Below, piece after piece: positions 29,832 through 38,632 of a stretch of DNA of 64,000 nucleotides. The DNA comes from Acidovorax sp. Leaf160 (GTDB taxonomy: Bacteria > Pseudomonadota > Gammaproteobacteria > Burkholderiales > Burkholderiaceae_C), in the NCBI RefSeq assembly GCF_001424265.1, contig NZ_LMOV01000012.1, forward strand, positions 225,050 to 289,049, in the 5' to 3' direction. The notes under the pieces were generated by a model that did not search any database, was not told the DNA's origin, and saw only the letters and a list, made by a program, of their open reading frames with translations. Both the position numbers and the translations under genes were made by a program. Within the stretch, counting starts at the first letter, position 1. Every line of letters starts with the position of its first letter.

Positions 29832-32006
29832 CTACAGGAATTGCGCCCGCAGCCCCACCATCACCCTGCGGCCCGCAGCCGGCTCGAAGAATCGTCCGTT
29901 GCCGTCGTTGACGATCACCGACCCTGCGTAACGGCGGTCCATCAGATTGTCCAGCCGTGCCCACAGCTGCCATCGCGGCGATGTGCCTGCGGTGCCCGCA
30001 CCCCGCCCGCCCAGCGTGTAGCCGGCGCGCAGCCCCACCACGGCGTAGCCCGGCGCAGCGTCGGTGTTGGTGTCGTTGACCGGCACTTTGCTCGACACAT
30101 CGAGCGATGCGCTCAGCTGCCATGCCTGCGTGGGTGCGTAGTCCACCACCAGCTGCGCCACGTGTCGCGCGGTGCCGGGCAGGCGATTGCCGGCACCGAC
30201 CTGCGCGCCCCCCGCGCCGTCATAGGGGCTGCCGAAATACGCGTCCAGGTAGGTGTAGGCGGCGCGGGGCGTCCAGGCGCCCGCGCGGGCGCTCCAGGCC
30301 AGCTCCAGGCCACGCCGGCGCACGTTGTCGGCGTTCTGGAACACCGTGCGGCCGTTCACCGTGGCAGCGGGCACGATCTCCCCCTGGCTGCGTGCGTCGA
30401 ACCATGCGGCTTCCACGCGGTGCACGACGCCCTGCCACTTGGCGCCCAGCTCCATCTGCCGGCTGCGCGATGCGGCCAGCCCGAAGTTGGGGCCGTTGTT
30501 GCTGGCGCTGTACGCCATCTCGGCCAGGGTGGGCGTCTCGAATCCGCGGCCCACGTTGGCGTACAGATTCAGTGCGTCGGTGGCGGCCCAGACCAGCCCC
30601 AGCGCAGGGCTGGTGTGCGTCCAGGTGCGGCCCCCGCTGTCGTCCGGGTTCACGGCGTTGACCAGCCGGTCGTCCACCGTGCTGCGCACCCGGCTGCTGC
30701 GCAGGCCGGCCACCGCCCGCCATGCGGGCGCGATCCAGGCATCCACCTGCGCATAGACGTCGGTATTGCCGGCGCGGTCGCGCTCGTCGCGCCGCAGGGC
30801 GCCGGCCGTGCCGTTGTTGTTGACGAAGCCCTGGCGAAGCTCGCTCTGCCGATCGGCATCGACACCGAGCGTCCAGGTCAGCGGCAGTCCCGAAGGCAGG
30901 CGCGTGGCATGCGTCCAGGCCAGGCCGAGCCCGTAATAGTCGCGGTCCAGATCCACCACGCCGCCCGAGCTGTTGCTGGCCGCACCGCTGAACGACAGGT
31001 ACTGGCGCAACTGCCGCGTGCCGCCATAGGCGCGGGCGCGCACGCTGTCGTGCTCGCCCAGGCGGCGCTCCAGCACCACGCCCAGCTGGTTCTGCGACAC
31101 GGACTTGCGGGTGTCGAAGCTGTCGGCCACCGCAGGCGCCTGGCGAGCGTTGGCGTCCCACTGCGCGCGGGTCAGGCCCAGCGGGTCCTGCGCCTTGGGC
31201 TGGTCGTAGAGGTTCACCAGGGTGGTGATGGTGGTGTCGCCATCAGGCCGGGCGACCAGCTTGCCGTTCAGGTGGGTGCGGCGTGCAGCGCTGTGGTCGC
31301 GAAAGCCGTCGGTCTCGAAACGCGACACATCCACCAGGCCACCCAGCGTCCGGTCGCCGAAATCGATCGATCCGTCCACCAGCCGCTGCCCGTACGAGCC
31401 GGCTGCCACCGACGCCTGCGCGCCCCCGCCCTCGCGCGGCTCGCGCGTGGTCACCTGCAGCACACCGCCGGCGGCGTTGCCGTAGAGCTGGGCCAGCGGG
31501 CCGCGCAGCACGTCCACATGCGCCGCCGACTGCAGTTGCGCGGTGGCGGCCTGGCCCTGGCCATCAGGCATGGTCGCGGGGATGCCGTCCACCAGGATGC
31601 GCACGCCGCGCACGCCGAAGGTGGACCGCGCCCCAAAGCCCCGCACGGCGATCTGCAGGTCCTGCGCGTAGTTCTGCCGGTCCAGCGCCACCACGCCGGC
31701 CTGCCCGGCGAGCAGCTCCGACAGATTGACCAGGGGCGTCGGCGCGGTGAACGTGTCCACCTCGACGCGCGTGCTGCTGGCCGCGGCGTCGAAGCGGCGT
31801 TGCGCTTGCGCGCTGCCACCCTGCACCTCTACCGTGGGCAGCGAGCGGGCGTCGCCCGGCTCCTGGGCCCAGGCCCCTGGCGCGGAGGCGGCCATGCCGG
31901 CCAGCGCGGCCAGCACGGCGGCTGCCGTCTTCTGGGGGCGGGCCAGCGGGGTAGGGCGGGCTGGGCGAAGCAGAGGGGCGTTGCGTGGGAGTGGATACGG
32001 GTGCAT
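29832..32006 (-). CDS. pqqU: TonB-dependent receptor resembling PqqU/YncD (PQQ uptake)
   Basis: Outer-membrane receptor, predicted to import pyrroloquinoline quinone (PQQ). The 724-residue product has a signal peptide ending APGAWA, a plug domain and a 22-strand barrel ending in F-L. It matches E. coli YncD, as I recall it, at diagnostic stretches: NLSELL, RQNYAQDLQIAVRGFGARST, RILVDGIPATMPDGQGQ, YGNAAGGVLQVTT, VGRGFETPTL and YAGSVIVNDGNGRFFEP. YncD was renamed PqqU after its PQQ role was reported. A PQQ-dependent-type dehydrogenase is encoded nearby, which supports the call. Start 32006 is chosen for the signal peptide. Confidence 0.85.
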   Translation of the reverse strand: MHPYPLPRNAPLLRPARPTPLARPQKTAAAVLAALAGMAASAPGAWAQEPGDARSLPTVEVQGGSAQAQRRFDAAASSTRVEVDTFTAPTPLVNLSELLAGQAGVVALDRQNYAQDLQIAVRGFGARSTFGVRGVRILVDGIPATMPDGQGQAATAQLQSAAHVDVLRGPLAQLYGNAAGGVLQVTTREPREGGGAQASVAAGSYGQRLVDGSIDFGDRTLGGLVDVSRFETDGFRDHSAARRTHLNGKLVARPDGDTTITTLVNLYDQPKAQDPLGLTRAQWDANARQAPAVADSFDTRKSVSQNQLGVVLERRLGEHDSVRARAYGGTRQLRQYLSFSGAASNSSGGVVDLDRDYYGLGLAWTHATRLPSGLPLTWTLGVDADRQSELRQGFVNNNGTAGALRRDERDRAGNTDVYAQVDAWIAPAWRAVAGLRSSRVRSTVDDRLVNAVNPDDSGGRTWTHTSPALGLVWAATDALNLYANVGRGFETPTLAEMAYSASNNGPNFGLAASRSRQMELGAKWQGVVHRVEAAWFDARSQGEIVPAATVNGRTVFQNADNVRRRGLELAWSARAGAWTPRAAYTYLDAYFGSPYDGAGGAQVGAGNRLPGTARHVAQLVVDYAPTQAWQLSASLDVSSKVPVNDTNTDAAPGYAVVGLRAGYTLGGRGAGTAGTSPRWQLWARLDNLMDRRYAGSVIVNDGNGRFFEPAAGRRVMVGLRAQFL

Positions 32007-32428
32007 GGCGGACAGGCAGAGAGAGATCAACAGGGTTGGGGCAGACGCGCCGAGGGGCCCGCGCGCAAAAGCCACTTGGGGGAAGCGGGGCGATGCCCGT
32101 AGGCTAAGGCCTGCAGCGCGCGCATCGCGCCGCCGAGGGCGAAATGCGGTGTTCGCCTACATGGCGCCAAACGAGTTCCGATGGTCTGGCGCGGCTGGCC
32201 GGGCCGCTGGCTCACAAGCACCTGGCGCTGGCAACCAAGCCCGCAGAACGAGGCGGGGCACCCGGGCGCGGAGACGAGAGGCGGCCCGGTGGTTCGTATA
32301 GTCCGGCACCAAGCGGGATTCTCGCCAGCCCTGGCACCGAAGCCGCTCCAGTATGCAGGCAACCATCCAGTCGCAGCTGGCTGGCTGGCTGGCTGCCATT
32401 GCGCCATCCACTACCCGTCCACCTTCTC
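32007..32428 (+). other. Divergent intergenic region between pqqU and emrE
   Basis: A 422-bp region that must hold the promoters of both genes. It contains a (GCTG)5 tract close to emrE and several GC-rich inverted repeats, but no recognisable cobalamin, TPP or guanidine riboswitch and no Fur-like box. ATAGTCCGG near 32298 is the only AT-rich patch in the emrE-proximal half. Confidence 0.45.
32376..32395 (+). repeat. (GCTG)5 tetranucleotide tract upstream of emrE
   Basis: Five perfect tandem copies of GCTG, ending 33 bp before the emrE ATG. It is short for slipped-strand variation but lies in the promoter or leader region. Confidence 0.8.
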
Positions 32429-32761
32429 ATGCATCCCTACGCACTCCTGGGCATCGCCATCGTGGCCGAGGTCATCGCCACCTCCGCACTCAAGTCATCG
32501 CAAGGCTTCACCCGCTTCTGGCCCGCCGTGCTGACGGTGATCGGCTACGGCATCGCGTTCTTCATGCTCTCGCAGGTGATGAAGAGCCTGCCCACCGGCA
32601 TCGTCTACGCCATCTGGTCGGGGCTGGGCATCGTGCTCATCTCCATCGTCGGCTGGGTGCTGTATGGCCAGAAGCTCGATGCCGCAGCGATCGGGGGCAT
32701 GGCGCTGATCGTGGCGGGCGTGGCGGTGATTCAGCTGCTGTCGAAAAACGCGTCGCACTGA
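32429..32761 (+). CDS. emrE: Small multidrug resistance transporter, EmrE type
   Basis: Proton-coupled exporter of cationic compounds that acts as an antiparallel dimer in the inner membrane. The 110-residue product has four membrane helices and the essential Glu14 in IVAEVIATSALK, then SQGFTRFWP and the PTGIVYAIWSGLGIVLIS stretch typical of EmrE rather than the guanidine-specific SugE group (recalled comparison). Length equals E. coli EmrE (110). It is 188 bp upstream of the PQQ-dehydrogenase-like lipoprotein gene on the same strand. Confidence 0.9.
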   Translation: MHPYALLGIAIVAEVIATSALKSSQGFTRFWPAVLTVIGYGIAFFMLSQVMKSLPTGIVYAIWSGLGIVLISIVGWVLYGQKLDAAAIGGMALIVAGVAVIQLLSKNASH

Positions 32762-32949
32762 GTTCTGTTTCAAGCCGAACCGTCCAAAGGTCAGGGACAC
32801 CGGCGCGCTGGCTCAGGGCGTCGGCATGAGAGGCTTGAGGACCGCGACGCCCGTGCATGCGCAGCAATTAGGTCAGGCGGGCCGCTGACAGACGCGCGGG
32901 CGGGCAGGCGCCACACTGCGCTCCACCTTCCGCTCTTGATTCCCGCGCC

Positions 32950-34335
32950 ATGCCCCATCCGCTTGCAACCTCCCACCGCCCCGGCACCTGGCGCCGCGTC
33001 CCGTCCTATCTGCTGGGCGCCGTCGCCCTGGCCAGCCTGGCCGCCTGCGGCGACACCGCCAAGCTGCCCTTCGATGCCGGCGTCGGTCCCACGCCGACCT
33101 TGCCCGAGCCGAACAAGACGCTGATCCCGACCGTGCACATCGCGCCCGCCAAGGGCTGGCCGCAGGGGCAGCAGCCGTCTCCCATGGCCGGCATGCAGGT
33201 GACGGCGTTCGCCACCGGGCTGGACCATCCCCGCTGGGTCATCACCCTGTCCAACGGCGACGTGCTGGTGGCTGAAACCAACACGCCGCCCAAGGCCCCG
33301 CAGCCCGATCAGGGCGTGGTGAAGAAGGCGATGGACTGGGTCGTGGGCAAGGTGATGGCCCGCGCAGGCTCGGGCGGCACGCCGGCCAATCGCATCACGC
33401 TGCTGCGCGACGCGGACGGCGATGGCGTGGCCGAAACCCGCAGCGTGCTGCTGCAGCAGGGTCTGAATTCGCCCTTCGGCATGGCGCTGGTGGGCGGCGA
33501 CCTGTATGTGGCCAACACCGACGCGGTGGTGCGCTTTCCGTACCAGCCGGGCCAGACGCAGATCACCGCGCCGGGCACCAAGGTGGCCGATCTGCCCGCG
33601 CTGCCGTTCAACCACCACTGGACGAAGAACCTCATCGCCAGTCCCGATGGCGCCAAGCTCTACGTGACCGTGGGCTCCAACAGCAACGTCGCGGAAAACG
33701 GCATCGAGGCCGAAACCGGGCGCGCGGCCATCTGGGAGGTGGACCGTGCCACCGGCGCCCACCGCATCTTCGCCAGCGGCCTGCGCAACCCGAACGGCAT
33801 GGGCTGGGCGCCCGGCACGCAGACGCTCTGGACGGTGGTCAACGAGCGCGACCAGATCGGCAGCGACCTGGTGCCGGACTACCTGACCTCGGTGAAGGAC
33901 GGCGGCTTCTACGGCTGGCCCTACAGCTACTTCGGCCAGAACGTGGACGAGCGGGTGAAGCCGGCGCGCCCCGACCTGGTGGCCGGGGCCATTTCCCCCA
34001 GCTACGCGCTGGGCGCACATGTGGCGCCGCTGGGCCTGGTTTTTTCCGACCCGCAGGTGCACACGGCCTTGCCGCCCGCCCTGGCCAGTGGCGCGTTCGT
34101 CGGTCAGCACGGCTCGTGGAACCGCAAGCCGCGCAGCGGCTACAACGTGGTGTTCGTGCCGTTCGCCGCGGGCCAGCCCGCCGGCCAGCCGGTGGAAGTG
34201 CTCGGCGGCTTCGTCAGCCCCGAGGGCGATGCCTGGGGCCGGCCGGTCGGCGTGGCGCTGGACGCCAAGGGAGGCCTGCTGGTGGCCGACGACGTGGGCA
34301 ACGCCGTCTGGCGGGTGAGCGCAAAGGCACCCTGA
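32950..34335 (+). CDS. PQQ-dependent sorbosone/aldose dehydrogenase-family lipoprotein
   Basis: Predicted quinoprotein oxidising sugars or aldehydes in the periplasm. The 461-residue product has a lipoprotein signal ending SLAAC (Cys33) and a six-bladed propeller of the glucose/sorbosone dehydrogenase family: [40 protein letters not shown]-like, [11 protein letters not shown] (candidate catalytic His), [13 protein letters not shown] (Arg/Asn that bind PQQ in relatives) and [13 protein letters not shown]. coli has a related PQQ enzyme (Asd/YliI). The neighbouring PqqU-like receptor suggests PQQ comes from outside; the substrate is unknown. Confidence 0.85.
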   Translation: MPHPLATSHRPGTWRRVPSYLLGAVALASLAACGDTAKLPFDAGVGPTPTLPEPNKTLIPTVHIAPAKGWPQGQQPSPMAGMQVTAFATGLDHPRWVITLSNGDVLVAETNTPPKAPQPDQGVVKKAMDWVVGKVMARAGSGGTPANRITLLRDADGDGVAETRSVLLQQGLNSPFGMALVGGDLYVANTDAVVRFPYQPGQTQITAPGTKVADLPALPFNHHWTKNLIASPDGAKLYVTVGSNSNVAENGIEAETGRAAIWEVDRATGAHRIFASGLRNPNGMGWAPGTQTLWTVVNERDQIGSDLVPDYLTSVKDGGFYGWPYSYFGQNVDERVKPARPDLVAGAISPSYALGAHVAPLGLVFSDPQVHTALPPALASGAFVGQHGSWNRKPRSGYNVVFVPFAAGQPAGQPVEVLGGFVSPEGDAWGRPVGVALDAKGGLLVADDVGNAVWRVSAKAP

Positions 34336-34374
34336 CCGGCGGACCGGACCCGACGCGGACCCGGGCGCAGGCAC

Positions 34375-34402
34375 AGCGCGCAGCGCGCAGCGCGCAGCGC
34401 GC
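34375..34402 (+). repeat. Four tandem copies of AGCGCGC
   Basis: A perfect 7-bp tandem repeat (4 x AGCGCGC) in the 97-bp gap between the convergent dehydrogenase and hipA genes. It is GC-rich and partly self-complementary, so it may fold, but there is no T run. Confidence 0.8.
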
Positions 34403-34432
34403 GGTTGCGTCCGCTTCATTCGGCAGATACGG

Positions 34433-35743
34433 TCAGCCTCCGAGCGCCGTCTGCCCGTGCAGCCGCGCCAGAACGGTCGTCCGCACACTGACCGGGGCCT
34501 GTTCCAGCAGCGCCGGCCATTGCGCCTGCGCCGTGGCGGCCGCTTCTCGCGCCCAGGCCACGTAGCGCGTGGGGCGCAGCAGGCCTGCGGCCTTCAGCAG
34601 CGCCTCTAGGTCCGCCCAGCCAAAGGCCAGCAGCGTGCGGTCGATGGCGCGGTTGACGGCGTATTGGGTTTCCGGCGTGTCCTGGAAGAAGGCCGCCACG
34701 CACACCGGGTCGTACACCGGCGCAAGCCGGGGTGTGCGCCCATCGGGGTAGATCAGGGCCCAGTTCTTCAGGTGCGCATCGGTATTGCCCAGCAGGATGA
34801 ACGCGACCATGCGGTTGACGAACTCCCGCACGTCCTGCACCGGCTGGGCGCTGAGCCGATCCAGCACCCGCAGCATGGTGGCCCAGTCCTGCAGCAGCCC
34901 GCGGCCGTACTTCTGGCGCGGGGGATAGCCCAGTACCTGGTTGAACTCTTCCATGTGCACGCGCGACCCATCCGGCAGGTGATCGAAGCGCTGTACGGCG
35001 AGGATGGCGTCGAAGGGCACCGTCTCGGGCAGTTCGGCGTCGGCGCGCAAGATCACCTGCGCCTCGGCGCATTCCAGCCCCAGCGAGCGGCAGAGCTGGT
35101 AGCAGGCGAATTCGTTGGCGACGAGGTCGGGGTGGGCGGTGGTCGGCAGCTTCAGGATGACGCTGCCGGCGGCGCCGCGTCGCTTGACGATGTAGCGGCG
35201 CCCGTCCTGCACCGCGCTGAACTTGGTCACCACGCCTGGCAGCGAGGCCGCGTCTTCCACCGGAAATTCGACGAAACCCGGCTCCAGCACGTCCAGCCCC
35301 TGGGTGGTGTGCCAGTGCCGCACCACATCGGGAATACCGTCCTGCGGCGGCACCGGCTCCACCTCCAGCGCACCCATCAGGTCATGGCCGGCAGCGGCTA
35401 GCAACTCGAATTCATCGTCGGCGCTGCAGCCGCGCTCGCGTGCCAGCCGTTCGCGGTTGTGGCCTTCTGGCAGCAGGTTCTGGAAATAGGGGGGCCAGCG
35501 CCCGTCGGTGCGCACCAGCCGTGCGTCCCGGGCCGACGACAGGATCTGCCGGGTGGCGGCTTCGTTGTCGCCCCGGTAGCCCAGCGACAGGGTGGGCCGC
35601 GACGGGTCGTCGATGTAGTCGGTATCGAAGGACACGCGCAGGATGTCGCCGTACTGCGAAAGGTAGCCGATGGCGCGCCGTCCGCCGCCTGCCGCAGCGG
35701 GGCGGTGCAGGTAGAGGCGCAGATAGCGGATGGCGGTGGACAT
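34433..35743 (-). CDS. hipA: HipA-family toxin kinase
   Basis: Ser/Thr kinase toxin of a type II toxin-antitoxin pair; E. coli HipA phosphorylates glutamyl-tRNA synthetase and drives persistence, but relatives have other targets. The 436-residue product has the N-terminal HipA_N region (YLSQYGDILRVSFDTDYI, ...PPYFQNLLPEGHNRERLA) and the kinase core with VIKRRGAAGSVILKLP-like ATP site, the catalytic LLGNTDAHLKN (about 317-327) and the metal-binding LAPVYD. All key acidic residues are present. It is 46 bp downstream of hipB on the same strand. Confidence 0.9.
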   Translation of the reverse strand: MSTAIRYLRLYLHRPAAAGGGRRAIGYLSQYGDILRVSFDTDYIDDPSRPTLSLGYRGDNEAATRQILSSARDARLVRTDGRWPPYFQNLLPEGHNRERLARERGCSADDEFELLAAAGHDLMGALEVEPVPPQDGIPDVVRHWHTTQGLDVLEPGFVEFPVEDAASLPGVVTKFSAVQDGRRYIVKRRGAAGSVILKLPTTAHPDLVANEFACYQLCRSLGLECAEAQVILRADAELPETVPFDAILAVQRFDHLPDGSRVHMEEFNQVLGYPPRQKYGRGLLQDWATMLRVLDRLSAQPVQDVREFVNRMVAFILLGNTDAHLKNWALIYPDGRTPRLAPVYDPVCVAAFFQDTPETQYAVNRAIDRTLLAFGWADLEALLKAAGLLRPTRYVAWAREAAATAQAQWPALLEQAPVSVRTTVLARLHGQTALGG

Positions 35744-35789
35744 GGCAAGGCCTGGCGGCGTGGCGGGGCTTCAGCGCACTGCCGGGCTG

Positions 35790-36101
35790 TCAGAGGTTTT
35801 GGCGCAGACCGTCCACCACCGAGGGCGGGGCGTCGGCGCCTGCGGGTTGGCCCAGGAAGCGGCCACCGGACTGGATGAACGCCTGCAGTTCCGGCCGCAG
35901 CGCTGCCGGCACGGCGATGAGCTCCAGCCCCAGCACCCGCGCCATTTCCGCCAGCGTGGAAAAGCGCGGGTCGAGATCGCCGCCCTCGGTGCGCTGCACC
36001 GTCATGCGGGAGAGCCCTGCGCGCTCCGCCAGTTGGGCCTGGGTGATCTGCTGCGCCTTCCGGGCCGCAGCCAGGGATTCAATTAACGAAGCGTCATTCA
36101 T
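35790..36101 (-). CDS. hipB: HipB-family antitoxin (XRE helix-turn-helix)
   Basis: Predicted antitoxin and autorepressor of the hipBA operon. The 103-residue product has an XRE domain (about residues 8-62): KAQQITQAQLAERAGLSRMT is the HTH, with QRTEGGDLDPRFSTLAEMARVL following. The longer-than-usual C-terminal tail (63-103) probably contacts HipA. It lies just inside a 39-bp AT-rich operator with three half-sites, whose inner edge is 10 bp from the start codon, and 36 bp after the dsdC stop. Confidence 0.9.
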   Translation of the reverse strand: MNDASLIESLAAARKAQQITQAQLAERAGLSRMTVQRTEGGDLDPRFSTLAEMARVLGLELIAVPAALRPELQAFIQSGGRFLGQPAGADAPPSVVDGLRQNL

Positions 36102-36111
36102 GATGCTATTT

Positions 36112-36150
36112 ATACTCTTTTTTCCTGTAAAGAGTATTTAAATATTCTTT
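36112..36150 (-). promoter_or_regulatory. Putative hipBA operator with three half-sites
   Basis: Read on the minus strand: AAAGAATAT (36150-36142), TTAA, ATACTCTTT (36137-36129), an 8-bp spacer, AAAGAGTAT (36120-36112). The last two form a perfect 9-bp inverted repeat; the first two form an inverted repeat with one mismatch. The site ends 10 bp before hipB and overlaps the last three codons of dsdC. A TATAAA hexamer (36114-36109) at its inner edge could be a -10 box, which would give an almost leaderless hipB mRNA. Binding by HipB is inferred. Confidence 0.65.
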
Positions 36151-37103
36151 TTGGCTGGTGGGGCTAGGACCGATGCCCGCTGGGCGGCGAAGCGCTGGCC
36201 TTCCTGCACCAGCCATTCGCCTACCCGCGCCATGGCGGGGTCCGGCCGGGGCAGGGTCACGAAGGAGTAGGCGGCGCGGGACTGTACGCAGTGGGGAAAC
36301 ACCGGCACCAGGCGGCCGGCGATCAGGTCTTCCAAGACCAGCGCGGCCCGGCCCATGGCGATGCCGCGACCGGCCAGGGCCGCGCTGAGGGCCAGCTGCG
36401 ACAGGTTGAACTGCGGGCCCCCGCCCCAGGTGGGCAGCGGGGCGCCGACACCGCTGAGCCAGTGTGCCCATTCCTCATGCGCGCCGGCACCTTCCCAGGC
36501 GGTGCTGTCGTGCAGCAACCAATCGCCCTGCAGCTGGGCAGGGTCCTGCAGCCCCGGGTGCGCCGCCATGAAGCCGGGGCTGGCGACCGGAAGCAGCCAC
36601 TCGTCGAGGAATTGCGTCGCCTGCAGATCGGTGTAGCCGCCCAGGTCGAACCGCACCGCGGCTTCGATGCCGCCCTGCACCATGCGGGCGCGGTCCAGCC
36701 GATGGAACTCGCCGAACACCCGCAGACCGATATCGGGGTGCATGCGGAAGAATTCCCCCATGCGGGGCGTGAGCCACTGCATGGCGAAGGACGGCGAGCA
36801 GCTCAGCGTGGCCACTGGCGTTTCGCCCGGCCGCCGCATCTGCGTGAGCGTGCCTTCGATGGCCTCGAAGCTCTCGCGCAGCACCACGGCCAGCCATTGG
36901 CCTTCGGGCGTCGCCAGCAGTGCACGCGGCGTGCGCAGAAAGAGCGGGCGGCCCAGCCACTGTTCCAGCTGCTTCACCTGCTGGCTCACCGCCCCCTGCG
37001 TGATGCACAACTCGGCCGCTGCGCGGGTGAAACTGCCGTGCCGAGCGGCTGCGTCAAAACACCGCAGCCAGGCCAGCAGGGAGGGGGAGAGTCGCGTGTC
37101 CAT
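36138..37103 (-). CDS. dsdC: DsdC-like LysR-family regulator
   Basis: Predicted activator of the divergent D-serine ammonia-lyase gene. The 321-residue product has an N-terminal winged HTH ([20 protein letters not shown]) and an effector domain. Similarity to E. coli DsdC, recalled, includes [15 protein letters not shown] and [26 protein letters not shown] 37103 matches the usual distance to the HTH; an ATG five codons upstream is possible. The terminal codons run into the hipBA operator. The start is 85 bp from dsdA, with an inverted repeat between them. Confidence 0.85.
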   Translation of the reverse strand: MDTRLSPSLLAWLRCFDAAARHGSFTRAAAELCITQGAVSQQVKQLEQWLGRPLFLRTPRALLATPEGQWLAVVLRESFEAIEGTLTQMRRPGETPVATLSCSPSFAMQWLTPRMGEFFRMHPDIGLRVFGEFHRLDRARMVQGGIEAAVRFDLGGYTDLQATQFLDEWLLPVASPGFMAAHPGLQDPAQLQGDWLLHDSTAWEGAGAHEEWAHWLSGVGAPLPTWGGGPQFNLSQLALSAALAGRGIAMGRAALVLEDLIAGRLVPVFPHCVQSRAAYSFVTLPRPDPAMARVGEWLVQEGQRFAAQRASVLAPPAKKNI

Positions 37104-37127
37104 GGCGGGTTCCGGCATTAGTCTGGC

Positions 37128-37141
37128 TGATGGCTGCATCA
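37128..37141 (+). promoter_or_regulatory. Candidate DsdC operator and dsdA promoter
   Basis: TGATG (37128-37132)-GCTG-CATCA (37137-37141) is a perfect 5-bp inverted repeat in the dsdC-dsdA intergenic region. It is followed directly by TATAAA (37143-37148), a plausible -10 for dsdA 40 bp before the start codon, while the -35 region is weak. This is the usual layout of a LysR-activated promoter. No experimental basis. Confidence 0.4.
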
Positions 37142-37188
37142 ATATAAATGGGTTGCGCGCCGGGCTTGGCCGGGCGAAGAATGGGGCC

Positions 37189-38577
37189 ATGCCGAACACC
37201 GAGCCGCCACGCCTGCCTGCCCACAACACCGCTGCTGTCGAGACGCTGCTCTCGCTGGAGCAGGCCCAGCCCTGCTTCTGGGCCAACCCCGACCGCGCCC
37301 CAGCGCTGCCCCGGGTACTGGCAGCGGAAGCGGCTGCGGAAGCGGCTGGCATTAGCATCGATGATACGAAGGCCGCCGTGGCGCGCTTCGTGCGGTTCTC
37401 GGCGTTGCTGGCCGACCTGTTCCCCGAACTGGAAGGCCATGGCGTGATCGAGTCGCCCCTGCTGCCCGCAACCGCGCTGCAGCCCGCGCTGAACTGGGCC
37501 GACGGCAGCGGCGCGCTGTGGATCAAGGCCGACCACCGCCTGCCCGTCGCCGGCTCCATCAAGGCGCGGGGCGGGCTGCACGAGGTGCTGGAATTCGCCG
37601 AGCGCCTGGCGCTGGAGCACGGCCTGATCGCGCCGGGCGACGACGCCCAGGCCTACCGGGCCCTGGCCGCGCCGAAGGCCAGGGCGCTGTTCGGCCGCTA
37701 CCAGGTGGCGGTGGGTTCCACCGGCAACCTCGGTTTGAGCATCGGCGTTGCCGCGTCGGCGCTGGGCTTCCAGGCGGTGGTGCACATGTCGGCCGACGCC
37801 AAGGAATGGAAGAAGGAGCGGCTGCGCCAGCGCGGTGTGCGGGTGGTGGAGCACGCGGGCGACTACGAACGCGCCGTGGCCGCCGGCCGCGCCGAGGCCG
37901 AGGCCGACCCGCTCTGCCACTTCGTGGACGACGAGCGGTCCCTGTCGCTGCTGCTGGGCTACAGCGCCGCTGCCTTCCACTTGCAGGCGCAGCTGGGTGC
38001 GGCGGGCATCGCCGTGGATGCGGACCATCCGCTCTTCGTCTACCTGCCCTGCGGCGTGGGCGGGGCGCCGGCCGGCATCGCCTTCGGGCTGCGCCAGCTG
38101 CTCGGGCCGCATGTGCACTGCTTCTTCGCCGAGCCGGTGCAGTCGCCCTGCTTCCTCGTGCAGATGCTGGCAGGCGAGGGCGGCCACCCCTCGGTGTACG
38201 ACCACGGCCTGACCAACGAAACCGAAGCCGACGGGCTGGCCGTGCCACGCGCATCGCTGCTGGCCGCCGCGCTGATGCGGACGGTGATTTCCGGCTGCTA
38301 CACGGTGCGCGACGCCACGCTGTTCGAGCACCTCGCCCAGGTGCTCGACGCCACGGGCGAGCGCATCGAGCCGTCTGCGGCCGCGGGCTTCAGTGGCCCG
38401 GGCCTGTTGACGGGCAGTGCCGCCGGCCGCGAATGGCTGGGCAACACGGGGCTGGACCGCGTGCTGGCGCACAGCACGCATCTGGTCTGGACCACCGGCG
38501 GGCTGTTCGTGCCACCGCAGGAATATGCGCGGTTCGTGGAGCGGGGTCGCGCCGGCCTGGCGGCCCACGACCGCTGA
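37189..38577 (+). CDS. dsdA: D-serine ammonia-lyase
   Basis: PLP enzyme that converts D-serine to pyruvate and ammonia, for detoxification or growth. The 462-residue product shows the PLP lysine in [21 protein letters not shown], the phosphate-binding glycine loop in [29 protein letters not shown], and the C-terminal WTTGGLFVP. Length is close to E. coli DsdA (442). The divergent dsdC-like regulator supports the D-serine assignment over a generic threonine dehydratase. Confidence 0.92.
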   Translation: MPNTEPPRLPAHNTAAVETLLSLEQAQPCFWANPDRAPALPRVLAAEAAAEAAGISIDDTKAAVARFVRFSALLADLFPELEGHGVIESPLLPATALQPALNWADGSGALWIKADHRLPVAGSIKARGGLHEVLEFAERLALEHGLIAPGDDAQAYRALAAPKARALFGRYQVAVGSTGNLGLSIGVAASALGFQAVVHMSADAKEWKKERLRQRGVRVVEHAGDYERAVAAGRAEAEADPLCHFVDDERSLSLLLGYSAAAFHLQAQLGAAGIAVDADHPLFVYLPCGVGGAPAGIAFGLRQLLGPHVHCFFAEPVQSPCFLVQMLAGEGGHPSVYDHGLTNETEADGLAVPRASLLAAALMRTVISGCYTVRDATLFEHLAQVLDATGERIEPSAAAGFSGPGLLTGSAAGREWLGNTGLDRVLAHSTHLVWTTGGLFVPPQEYARFVERGRAGLAAHDR

Positions 38578-38632
38578 CCGGAAGCCCGAGCCTTCGCACC
38601 CCTTTCACCCAACCCCTTCCGGAGCTGTCGCC

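Noticed and set aside
32238-32295. ACGAG-containing hairpins upstream of emrE, resembling a guanidine-II (mini-ykkC) riboswitch
   Set aside because: The ACGA motifs are not closed directly by stems as required, the loops are too large, and ACGAG is common by chance in this composition. The protein is also EmrE-like rather than SugE-like.
32007-32428. Cobalamin or other riboswitch in front of the TonB receptor
   Set aside because: No B12-box or conserved core was found on the minus strand, and the receptor resembles PqqU rather than BtuB.
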